DNA of 5,712 nt, taken from positions 1 to 5,712 of the forward strand of contig CAJXRJ010000503.1 of the NCBI GenBank assembly GCA_913058555.1. Direction: 5' to 3'. How positions within the stretch are numbered: position 1 is the stretch's first letter; every line of letters begins with the position of its first letter. The notes under the pieces are model-generated. The model was not told the DNA's origin. It saw nothing but the letters and a program-made list of their open reading frames with translations, and searched no databases. The translations under genes were made by a program, and so were the position numbers. The DNA is from an uncultured bacterium. Its GTDB lineage: Bacteria > Planctomycetota > UBA1135 > GCA-002686595. This document shows, piece after piece, positions 1-5,686 of the stretch.

Positions 1-1
1 G

Positions 2-1447
2 AGGATCACGCCGAGCGGCTCGATCACGGCGGACGGCGGCACCGGTGGCGGCGGCGAGAACGTTACCTTTTTCGACCGCGTCGGCGGCGGCTCGGGCGGC
101 GGTTCCGGTGGGCACATCGTGATCGCGTCCTCGGCCAACATCATCATCGAGGCCGAGATCAACGATTCCGTGGTCGGGCCGTTCTATTCGGACGCTTCGG
201 TCAACGCGATCGGAGCCGCCTTCATCCACCAGAAGCGGCCCCTCCGTGCTCTCGGTGGCCAAGGGGGAGCTGGTCGAGAGGACTTCTGCGGAGCTTCTGC
301 GACCGGAGAGCGAGGCTGGGCGGCCGATGCGATTCCGTTCGAGGCGTTCGAAGGCAACTCGTCCATTCCACCCCAGAACGTCCAGTCCTGGCTGGCGGCG
401 TGCAACCGCGTGGCTCCATGCTCCACCACGACGCCAGAGGGCACCACCCCTGGCGCCGGCGGCGACGGTGGCCCCGGCATTATCCAGCTCCACGTCTCGG
501 ATCCTGGGACCCAGATTCAGTTCCCAAACCAGCCCGGCGTGTACGGAGGCGAGCCCGTTCCTGGGGACCCGGGCCAGGTCACGAACTCGGTCGACCCAAC
601 GTTCTCGATGGTGCCGCCGCCCCTCGGTTGGCGTGCGCCGACTGTGCCGGTGGATCGCATGATCTCCTTCTTCAACACCCGTTCGGATGCCTTCTCCGAC
701 TGGATTCCCCTTGGGCTGGCGCGAACGAACCCTGGCACGTTGGTGGATGAGCAGGTGCAGCTCTTCTTCCAGGGCACCGACCCCACGACCGGCGAAGTCC
801 CCCGGGACGGCCTGTCTGCGGTGGAGCCTTCACCGGTGGTGCCGTTCACGCTGCTCTCGCAGAGCGGCGGGCTACCCTCGGCAAGCGCAAGCGCCGCGAC
901 CGTTACGTTCGACGGCGCGTCCATCGATGCGATCTACCGCGCCAACCCTGCGCTGATGGCAGAGTTCGTGCTGAGGGTTCGCGATGACGGTGGCACGGCC
1001 AACTCCCAGGACTTCCCGGTTCTGGGCGCGTCCTACGACGCCGTCGCAGACACGTTCACCGTCACGGTCGACCCGCGCGGCGACGTCTTCCGCGGCCTGC
1101 TCGATCTCTCTGCTCCCGGAGTGGAGCTGGTCCCCTTCTTCTTCAGGCTCGTGGTCGACGGGATGAACGATGCGTATCCGCCGAACACCTCGGTCAGGAT
1201 TCTCTTCGATGCCGCCAATCTCGATCCGACGACCGGCCAGCCGAGCACGGATCCGGGTGAGGTCTTCAGCGGCGGCGACGTGACGAACTTCACGGCCGAC
1301 ATCATGGATCTCAACGCGCAGAACTGGGACCTGTTCAGGGTGAAGATCGAGTTCGACATCAACGTGGGCGGTGGGCCCATCACACAGGACGTGCTGACTA
1401 ACCCGCGCCCTGCCTTGAAGTTCTTCAGGGTCCCCTTCACCTTCTGA
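2..1447 (+). CDS. Large secreted or surface protein with Gly-rich region, 5'-truncated, function unknown
   Basis: The frame is open from base 2 to the TGA at 1445-1447, giving 481 residues with the N-terminus outside the window. The GTG at 119 lies inside a continuous Gly-rich stretch that already runs from base 2, so it is not a credible start. Seen: about 40 Gly/Ser-rich residues (GGGSGGGSGG), a beta-rich stretch IVIASSANIIIEAEI, then GGQGGAG and a GAGGDGGPGIIQLHV motif near residues 151-165. A Pro/Asp-rich linker and about 250 residues of alternating hydrophobic segments follow, ending KFFRVPFTF. There are only three cysteines (about 96, 134 and 140), and no catalytic motif or membrane segment is visible. 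From recalled family knowledge, large planctomycete and related extracellular proteins combine Gly-rich GGSGG/GDGGPG passages with C-terminal beta-domains like this. A surface or matrix role is inferred. No enzyme activity can be assigned. Confidence 0.85.
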   Translation, partial: RITPSGSITADGGTGGGGENVTFFDRVGGGSGGGSGGHIVIASSANIIIEAEINDSVVGPFYSDASVNAIGAAFIHQKRPLRALGGQGGAGREDFCGASATGERGWAADAIPFEAFEGNSSIPPQNVQSWLAACNRVAPCSTTTPEGTTPGAGGDGGPGIIQLHVSDPGTQIQFPNQPGVYGGEPVPGDPGQVTNSVDPTFSMVPPPLGWRAPTVPVDRMISFFNTRSDAFSDWIPLGLARTNPGTLVDEQVQLFFQGTDPTTGEVPRDGLSAVEPSPVVPFTLLSQSGGLPSASASAATVTFDGASIDAIYRANPALMAEFVLRVRDDGGTANSQDFPVLGASYDAVADTFTVTVDPRGDVFRGLLDLSAPGVELVPFFFRLVVDGMNDAYPPNTSVRILFDAANLDPTTGQPSTDPGEVFSGGDVTNFTADIMDLNAQNWDLFRVKIEFDINVGGGPITQDVLTNPRPALKFFRVPFTF

Positions 1448-1465
1448 GATTCCAACGCACCCTCA

Positions 1466-1504
1466 AGCGCGGCGGCCCGACTCACCCGTCTTGGTCGCCG
1501 CGCT
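1466..1504 (+). terminator. GC-rich hairpin after gene 1, possible terminator
   Basis: AGCGCGGCG (1466-1474) and CGCCGCGCT (1496-1504) form a perfect 9-bp stem around a 21-base loop, starting 18 bases after the stop codon. There is no T-tract after it, so it is not a textbook intrinsic terminator. It may instead stabilise the 3' end or act with another termination mechanism. Confidence 0.4.
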
Positions 1505-1554
1505 GGTCCTGGGGCGTGTAGGGCTCGTTCTGCCGCAGTGTCGAATCGCGACGC

Positions 1555-1625
1555 CAAAGGCCCCGTACTGTTCCAATGGCGGTGTTGAACCGTGGCCGTT
1601 TCCGGCATCCGTCGCTCCCCGCTGA
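1555..1625 (-). repeat. Dispersed intergenic repeat, copy 1
   Basis: Read on the minus strand, this has the core CGGAAACGG (1596-1604) and, 17 bases further on, GGAACAGTAC (1565-1574). Both words recur exactly in the copy at 5320-5400, where they are 21 bases minus 4... that is, in the present copy 21 bases and in the other copy 17 bases lie between them. Minus-strand translation in one frame gives CRKRPRF and then GTVRGLWRRD, faintly like the start of IS66-type accessory transposition proteins. It is inverted relative to copy 2 in the same gap. Boundaries are approximate. Confidence 0.55.
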
Positions 1626-1727
1626 TGGGGCCGGACCACGCGGAAACCGATCTTGAATGGACCCAGCGGGCGCTGGGGGGACGCTTGGGCGAGGATTTTC
1701 TTTGGGGGGCCCGCCCAGCCACGGGGG

Positions 1728-1770
1728 CAGGCGATCGCTGAGGAATGCCGGAAACGGCGGCGGATCACGA
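1728..1770 (+). repeat. Dispersed intergenic repeat, copy 2
   Basis: The 40 bases 1728-1767 align without gaps to 5320-5359 at 30 of 40 positions. This includes the identical blocks CAGGCGATCGC and CGGAAACGG, whose starts are 21 bases apart in both copies. The frame reads QAIAEECRKRRR, against QAIAWDWRKRLR in the other copy, and then soon meets a stop. The 14 bases 1745-1758 are the exact reverse complement of 1595-1608 in copy 1. Confidence 0.6.
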
Positions 1771-1919
1771 TCGCGATCTGATTTCGAGGATTGTCGAAAC
1801 GGTTCGGTGTGCCCGGCGACCCATGGGGAGCGCTCGGTCATCGTCGCCAAGATCGGGCCGAGGTGGCCCGGGCGACCGCTGGGAGCCCACCGCTTTCGAG
1901 CGCCCCGCGTCAGAATCCC

Positions 1920-4466
1920 ATGAGACACCCCATCCTTCTCGGCCTCGCGGCCGCAGGTCTATCACTGAGCCAACCCGTCCAGGCCCATCAAGGCAACGGG
2001 ACGGATCCCGACGGCCTTTCCGCTAGCGATTGGGCAGGCATTCGAGCTGCTTATGACGCCGGGCAGCACGCGGTTCGCGCAATGGAGGGCGGCTACCGGA
2101 GCCACAATCCAGGACAGGGCTGGGAGACCGAGTACGACCAAAAGGGCGCCACCACGACGCCGATTGCAGGGGGTTGGACGTGGGGTCTGCAGCTCGCGAG
2201 TTGGGGATTTGTGGATGCTCCCAACGCGGTCGACCACGCGGAAAGAGTGACCGCTCGGGGCGGTAGAGTCTCGCTGGAATGGGAACCCGCACTCACTGAA
2301 TGGTGGGTGAATGATGCGCGGGGGCATGAGCATGGTTTCACGATCCACCGCCAGCCGAGTGGCGCCGCGGGAGGCGGTCCCTTGCAATTCTCCCTCGACA
2401 TCCGCGGCAGCCTGCGGCCAGTGGTCGTTCGGGGTGGCAGAAGTGCTCGCTTCCTCGATCCGAGCGGTTCGGCGATCCTGAGCTACTCCGGTCTCGTGGC
2501 GTTCGATGCGGAAGGCAAAGACCTGCGGGCCTGGATGAAATCCGAAGCGGGAAGGCTCGTGCTGAGCGTCGACGAGCGAGGCGCTACGTATCCGATTACC
2601 GTCGACCCCATCGTGCAGGCTTCTTACATCAAGGCCTCTAACCCGGGGCCGGCCGACCGTTTCGGATCCTCGGTAGCCATGACGGGAAGCACCGTCGTTG
2701 TCGGAGCTCCCCAGGAGGACAGCAGCGGGACCGGAGTGAATAGCGGCATGCAGTCCGATAACTCCTCGTGGGATTCCGGTGCTGCCTACGTGTTCGTCAA
2801 GTCAGGCGGGATCTGGAGCCAGCAGGCCTATCTGAAGGCGTCGAACGCCGGCCCAGACGACAGATTCGGCCACGCCGTGGACATATCCGGGGACACGATC
2901 GTGGTCTCCGCCATTACGGAGGAAAGCAACGGGGTCGGCGTCAACAGCGGCGCTGGGGCCAACAACAGCATGGATTCCGCGGGAGCCGTCTATGTGTTCG
3001 TTCGGAACGGCAGCACCTGGACGCAGGAGGCCTACATCAAAGCCTCGAACACAGGTTCGACGGACAGGTTCGGGTCCGGGCTGGCCATTTCAGGGGACAC
3101 CATCGTTGTCGGCGCCTTTCGCGAAAGCAGTCGTGGCACCGGCGTCAACACTGGAATGCAGTCCGACAATAGTTCCCTGCTCTCGGGTGCAGCCTACGTG
3201 TTCACACGAAACAGCACCCTTTGGACCCAGGAGGCCTTCCTCAAAGCGTCGAACGCAGAGGATGGAGATATGTTCGGCTGGTCGGTCGATATCAGTGGCG
3301 CCACGATCGTGGTCGGCGCTGTTCAAGAAGACAGCAGCGGCACGGGCGTGAACGGCAGTGCGCAGGCCGATAACGGCCTTGCCTGGGCGGGGGCTGCTTA
3401 CGTATTCACGAAAGCCAACGGTGCCTGGAGCCAACAGGCCTACTTGAAAGCGTCGAACACGGGCGCGAATGACCGATTCGGCGGCACCGTGGCGGTTTCT
3501 GGGGATTTCGTCGTCGTTGGCGCCAAGGGTGAGGACAGCGACGGCATAGGAGTGAACGGGGGCGGGCAAGGGAACGACGATGCGATCTCGGCGGGGGCCG
3601 CCTACGTTTTCGAGAGAAGCGGCACCACGTGGACGCAGCAGGCGTACCTCAAGGCCTCGAACACTGACGCATTGGATAGCTTCGGCGGGGATGTGGATGT
3701 GTCTGGCAACGTGATCGTCGTCGGAGCGGTCGGCGAATCCGGTGACGGAACCGGAGTCAATGGGTCAGGTCAGGCGAACAACAGCAAGACCGAGGCTGGA
3801 GCGGCCTATCTCTTCAGGCGAGACGCCGTCACATGGACGCAGGAGGCCTACCTCAAGGCCTCGAATTCCGGTGAGCAGGACAGGTTTGGGCGATCGGTGG
3901 CCGTGTTTCGGAACGCCGTCATCGTCGGCGCGGACCTTGAAGACAGCAACGGCACGGGCGTGAACAGCGGCGCCGAACTCAACAATGACATCTTCAGTTC
4001 GGGGGCCGCATACCAGTTCGACCTACCCTTCGGAGACGAGCTTGGGACGAGCTTCTGTTCTGCCGCAATCAATGCTTCAGGCGGAGGAGCGGGGATCTCA
4101 GCCGTGGGGCAGCCTACCGTGGGCGACAACGACGTGAGGCTGGTCGCTGCTGGCCTGCCCGCGCATACCTTCGGCATCTTCGTCACAAGTCAGGTGACGG
4201 ACTTCGTGCCGAACCCCGGCGGAAGCCAAGGGAACTTGTGCCTCGGTGGGTCGATTGGGCGCTACATCGCCCCGGGACAGATCCTCAACTCCGAGGCCGC
4301 CGGGACCTATGGGCTCAGCATTGACCTGAATCAGCATCCGACGCCGGGAGGCTATGTCGTCGTGCAACCGGGAGATACTTGGCACTTCACCACATGGTTC
4401 CGCGACACGGCCGCAGGTCAGCCAACGTCCAACTTCAGCGATGGGTTGACGATCATTTTCGAGTGA
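1920..4466 (+). CDS. Secreted FG-GAP (integrin-alpha-like) seven-bladed beta-propeller protein
   Basis: This is a complete gene of 848 residues. The ATG at 1920 is chosen because it opens a good Sec signal peptide (MRHPILLGLAAAGLSLSQP, with predicted cleavage after VQA at residue 22). A longer in-frame version from TTG 1791 would bury that signal, and no Shine-Dalgarno is visible for either start. Residues 23-232 are a single N-terminal region (WTWGL at 86-90, ending YPITVDPIVQ). Residues 233 to about 702 are seven repeats of 68 residues with FG at offset 16-17, G-A at 30-31, a GTGVN loop at 38-42, GAAYVF at 55-60 and Trp at 67. Residues about 706-848 form a C-terminal module with two cysteines (713, 774), an LCLGGSIGRY core and an SNFSDGL end. 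Repeats of this kind are FG-GAP blades, and seven match a closed propeller. The likely role is extracellular binding or adhesion. The ligand is unknown and no catalytic site is visible. Confidence 0.92.
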   Translation: MRHPILLGLAAAGLSLSQPVQAHQGNGTDPDGLSASDWAGIRAAYDAGQHAVRAMEGGYRSHNPGQGWETEYDQKGATTTPIAGGWTWGLQLASWGFVDAPNAVDHAERVTARGGRVSLEWEPALTEWWVNDARGHEHGFTIHRQPSGAAGGGPLQFSLDIRGSLRPVVVRGGRSARFLDPSGSAILSYSGLVAFDAEGKDLRAWMKSEAGRLVLSVDERGATYPITVDPIVQASYIKASNPGPADRFGSSVAMTGSTVVVGAPQEDSSGTGVNSGMQSDNSSWDSGAAYVFVKSGGIWSQQAYLKASNAGPDDRFGHAVDISGDTIVVSAITEESNGVGVNSGAGANNSMDSAGAVYVFVRNGSTWTQEAYIKASNTGSTDRFGSGLAISGDTIVVGAFRESSRGTGVNTGMQSDNSSLLSGAAYVFTRNSTLWTQEAFLKASNAEDGDMFGWSVDISGATIVVGAVQEDSSGTGVNGSAQADNGLAWAGAAYVFTKANGAWSQQAYLKASNTGANDRFGGTVAVSGDFVVVGAKGEDSDGIGVNGGGQGNDDAISAGAAYVFERSGTTWTQQAYLKASNTDALDSFGGDVDVSGNVIVVGAVGESGDGTGVNGSGQANNSKTEAGAAYLFRRDAVTWTQEAYLKASNSGEQDRFGRSVAVFRNAVIVGADLEDSNGTGVNSGAELNNDIFSSGAAYQFDLPFGDELGTSFCSAAINASGGGAGISAVGQPTVGDNDVRLVAAGLPAHTFGIFVTSQVTDFVPNPGGSQGNLCLGGSIGRYIAPGQILNSEAAGTYGLSIDLNQHPTPGGYVVVQPGDTWHFTTWFRDTAAGQPTSNFSDGLTIIFE
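2616..4025 (+). repeat. Seven tandem 204-bp coding repeats (FG-GAP blades)
   Basis: Repeat units begin at 2616, 2820, 3024, 3228, 3432, 3636 and 3840, each exactly 204 bases (68 codons) apart. Each opens with Q-[AQE]-[AS]-[YF]-[IL]-KASN and carries FG, VVVGA-like, G-[TIV]-GVN and GA[AV]Y[VLQ]F segments. The last unit loses its final residues where it joins the C-terminal module at about 4026. Protein similarity is high, while DNA identity is looser, with different synonymous codons, so the units are old rather than recently amplified. The EDSxGTGVN loop sits where integrin blades carry a Ca-binding DxDxDG loop. Metal binding here is only a possibility. Confidence 0.93.
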
Positions 4467-4534
4467 TGTGGATGGGCCTGTTGGGCCTCTCTTGACCCAT
4501 TGCCGGAGCGGGGCGTTGGCCTTGGGAGTCAGCC

Positions 4535-4565
4535 GAGCTGGTGCCAGTGCCCGTTTCCGCCAGTG
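4535..4565 (-). repeat. Dispersed intergenic repeat, copy 3 (core only)
   Basis: CCGTTTCCG at 4551-4559 is the reverse complement of the shared core. On the minus strand it reads CTGGCGGAAACGG and then a weakly similar GCACTGGCAC. The frame again encodes WRKR. Similarity beyond the core is slight, so this is the weakest of the four copies with an exact core. Confidence 0.4.
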
Positions 4566-4612
4566 GTCCATTCCATCGAATTGGATCTCACTGCGCGGAG
4601 GTGAATAGGGAA

Positions 4613-4627
4613 TGCCCACGGTGGGCA
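4613..4627. promoter_or_regulatory. 15-bp dyad, possible operator
   Basis: TGCCCAC, a central G and GTGGGCA form perfect 7-bp arms about 200 bases before the start at 4822. The one-base spacer is too short for an RNA hairpin, so a dimeric DNA-binding protein site is the more natural reading. It could also be chance in GC-rich DNA. Confidence 0.25.
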
Positions 4628-4683
4628 GATCGTTGTCACGTATGGCGTGCGAGTCCCTCTGAGGAGGGCGCCTGGCGATGGGC

Positions 4684-4740
4684 CCGGCACTCGTCGAGCT
4701 ATGGCAGAAATGATTCCGGCACAGTATCGTCAGATCCGTG
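4684..4740 (+). repeat. Dispersed intergenic repeat, copy 5 (diverged)
   Basis: Positions 4702-4729 match 5338-5365 at 20 of 28 bases without gaps, including TGGC, GAAA, CGG and CAGTA blocks. Several of the differences are transitions. The similarity continues weakly upstream to 4684. With a small gap, the stretch from the CGG at 4717 to 4740 also matches the second half of copy 4 at 18 of 24 bases. The core CGGAAACGG itself is degenerate here (CAGAAATGA). Confidence 0.45.
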
Positions 4741-4750
4741 TCGTCACGGA
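4735..4750 (+). other. Small hairpin upstream of the VOC-fold gene
   Basis: TCCGTG (4735-4740) and CACGGA (4745-4750) form a perfect 6-bp stem with a TCGT loop, about 70 bases before the start codon. It could lie in the 5' leader. No riboswitch consensus is recognised. Confidence 0.3.
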
Positions 4751-4804
4751 ATCGTAGTGACTGAGGTCATCGGCGGCGCCTGTTGCAATCCCATCCAAAT
4801 CGCA

Positions 4805-4813
4805 GAGGAAAGG
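4805..4813 (+). promoter_or_regulatory. Ribosome binding site deciding the start at 4822
   Basis: GAGGAAAGG lies 8 bases before the ATG at 4822. It is the only convincing Shine-Dalgarno in the window, and it favours this ATG over the in-frame TTG at 4783 and the internal ATG at 4849. Confidence 0.65.
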
Positions 4814-4821
4814 CGCGAGCC

Positions 4822-5304
4822 ATGACCAACTTCATCCCCCGTCAATTCATGTCTTGGCTCGTGCTGACGTGGGGCGTCTGTGCTTGCAGTGCCACAGATG
4901 TCCAGAACCAAGAGTCGCTAACGGCTGCTGCGGCGCAGGAGGCCGAGACTCAGAATGCCATGCTCATTCAGTACCTTGAAGTCGTGACTCCGGACGTCGA
5001 GGCAACGTGCAATGCGTTGGCCCAACTCCACGGCATCGCCTTCGGTGAGGCGGTTCCCGGACTCGGCAACGCCCGTACGGCGGCGCTTCAAAGTGGTGGG
5101 ATGATCGGTGTTCGTGCACCGATGGCAGCCCACGAGAATCCGGTGGTCCGGCCGTACGTGCTAGTTGACGACATTGAGGCGGCAGTGACCGCGGCTCAGT
5201 CGGCCGGCGCCCAGATTGCCCTCCCCGCGATGGAGATCCCCGGCCACGGCATGTTCGCCATCTACATCCTAGGCGGGATCGAGCATGGCCTCTGGCAGAT
5301 CTAG
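4822..5304 (+). CDS. Exported VOC (glyoxalase/bleomycin-resistance fold) family protein, possible lipoprotein
   Basis: A 160-residue protein ending at TAG 5302-5304. Residues 1-22 form a short signal: Arg at 7, a hydrophobic stretch MSWLVLTWGV, then CAC. The segment VCAC fits a relaxed lipobox, so Cys22 could be lipidated; otherwise this is an ordinary Sec signal. A polar Ala/Gln/Glu-rich linker (about 23-47) leads into one VOC domain at about 48-158. It has two beta-alpha-beta halves: LIQYLEVVTPDVEAT...GVRAP, and VRPYVLVDDIEAAVTAAQSAGA...GHGMFAIYILGGIEHGLWQ. VOC proteins include glyoxalases, ring-cleavage dioxygenases and resistance proteins, and usually work as dimers or paired modules. Possible metal ligands are Glu53, His142, Glu154 and His155, but I cannot settle a metal site or substrate. 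An exported VOC domain is uncommon. It stands alone, with a convergent gene downstream. Confidence 0.85.
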   Translation: MTNFIPRQFMSWLVLTWGVCACSATDVQNQESLTAAAAQEAETQNAMLIQYLEVVTPDVEATCNALAQLHGIAFGEAVPGLGNARTAALQSGGMIGVRAPMAAHENPVVRPYVLVDDIEAAVTAAQSAGAQIALPAMEIPGHGMFAIYILGGIEHGLWQI

Positions 5305-5319
5305 GGAGGCCTAGGGGCT

Positions 5320-5333
5320 CAGGCGATCGCCTG
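5320..5333. other. 14-bp perfect palindrome after the VOC-fold gene
   Basis: CAGGCGATCGCCTG is self-complementary and begins 16 bases after the stop codon. It forms the left end of repeat copy 4. Copy 2 has the first 11 bases but not the full palindrome. With no loop and no T-tract it is a poor terminator. Confidence 0.45.
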
Positions 5334-5400
5334 GGATTGGCGGAAACGGTTACGGGGCAGTACTGCGGAACAGTACCGCCCAATCTGTGCCTGGCACTGT
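5320..5400 (+). repeat. Dispersed intergenic repeat, copy 4 (fullest copy)
   Basis: This carries all recognised blocks: CAGGCGATCGC (5320-5330), CGGAAACGG (5341-5349) and GGAACAGTAC (5367-5376). It also contains a hairpin GTACTG-CGGAA-CAGTAC (5360-5376) and GTGCC-T-GGCAC (5388-5398). One frame reads QAIAWDWRKRLR and then YRPICAWH, recalling the WRxRL...VRAFCxxH start of IS66-type accessory proteins, but with spacing shorter by about two residues. It lies in the convergent gap between the VOC-fold gene and the partial minus-strand gene. Confidence 0.6.
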
Positions 5401-5452
5401 GCCCGGAGCGCGCCACCGCAAGCGGCGACGCGCTTCCAGACCCACGGGCGCG

Positions 5453-5686
5453 CTATTGCAGCACGAACAACGTGCCGCTGGTGAAGTTGTTGGTGGCGCC
5501 GCCAGTGGCAGGGTCGATGTCGCGATGCCAGAACTGGAAGGCCCGGGTTTCCCCCATCACGAAGGTCTGTGATAGGTCGCCAATGGGGCCCGACATGTCG
5601 ATGGAACGGGAGTAGGTACCGTTCGCGCCGATGACGCCAATGGGCGTCCTGATGCGATTGAGGGCTCCGGAGAGGCAGATAAGCCC
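5453..5686 (-). CDS. C-terminal fragment of a secreted protein sharing the propeller protein's C-terminal module
   Basis: A minus-strand frame of 77 genomic residues ends at TAG (5453-5455) and is cut off by the contig end at 5686. It starts GLICLSGALNR and continues GTYSRSIDM, GETRAFQFWHRD and NNFTSG. These align along their whole length with residues about 772-848 of the protein at 1920-4466 (LCLGGSIGR, GTYGLSIDL, GDTWHFTTWFRD, SNFSDG) at roughly a quarter to a third identity by eye. The two are therefore related C-terminal modules on separate genes. From recalled family knowledge, this module ends many large secreted planctomycete-type proteins. The rest of this gene, and so its job, is outside the window. 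It is convergent with the VOC-fold gene. The frame also continues into the adapter, but those codons are artefactual. Confidence 0.8.
   Translation of the reverse strand, partial: GLICLSGALNRIRTPIGVIGANGTYSRSIDMSGPIGDLSQTFVMGETRAFQFWHRDIDPATGGATNNFTSGTLFVLQ

Larger units (their letters stand above)
1448..1919. other. 472-base intergenic region without a supported gene
   Basis: This gap separates two same-strand genes. It holds a GC-rich hairpin 18 bases after the upstream stop and two inverted copies of the dispersed repeat (around 1555-1625 and 1728-1770). The exact 14-base arms at 1595-1608 and 1745-1758 are perfect reverse complements. Open frames cross it on both strands, but they are Arg/Pro-rich, show no domain and look like products of high GC content. 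I see no clear sigma-70 promoter for the downstream gene. Confidence 0.7.
4467..4821. other. 355-base intergenic region
   Basis: This gap separates the propeller gene from the VOC-fold gene. It holds one inverted repeat copy (around 4535-4565), a 15-bp dyad (4613-4627), a second repeat copy (4684-4740) overlapping a small hairpin, and the ribosome binding site of the next gene. A weak GGGCCT direct repeat near 4476-4490 follows the upstream stop but does not make a convincing terminator. No reliable -35/-10 pair was seen. Confidence 0.65.

Noticed and set aside
119..121. GTG at 119 as the start of gene 1
   Set aside because: The frame is open back to base 2 and encodes Gly-rich sequence continuous with the rest, so the start lies outside the window.
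1731..1738. GCGATCGC as a cyanobacterial HIP1 site
   Set aside because: Only two cases were noticed (also 5322-5329), both inside copies of the dispersed repeat, and nothing else suggests a cyanobacterium.
1748..1758. GCCG-GAAA-CGGC as a GNRA-tetraloop RNA hairpin
   Set aside because: The stem is present in copies 1 and 2, but copies 3 and 4 break the third pair without compensation, so structure does not seem to be what is conserved.
1791..1919. Extension of the propeller protein to the in-frame TTG at 1791
   Set aside because: It adds 43 Arg/Pro-rich residues ahead of a clean signal peptide that begins at the ATG 1920.
1033..1928. Long minus-strand open frames across the end of gene 1 and the following gap
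   Set aside because: They are Arg/Pro/Ser-rich, show no domain, and partly run antisense to a well-supported gene. This is typical of GC-rich DNA.
2616..4025. Regularly spaced repeats as a CRISPR array
   Set aside because: The units are 204 bases, fully coding in one frame and protein-conserved, with no short identical repeats separated by unique spacers.
4098..4619. Minus-strand frame antisense to the propeller C-terminus
   Set aside because: Most of it mirrors the well-supported C-terminal module. Its WRKR segment comes from repeat copy 3.
4783..4821. TTG start at 4783 for the VOC-fold gene
   Set aside because: The ATG at 4822 has a good Shine-Dalgarno 8 bases upstream and opens the export signal directly.
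5337..5615. Plus-strand frame after the VOC-fold gene beginning at TTG 5337
   Set aside because: It has no ribosome binding site or domain, starts inside the repeat, and overlaps the minus-strand fragment whose homology is clear.
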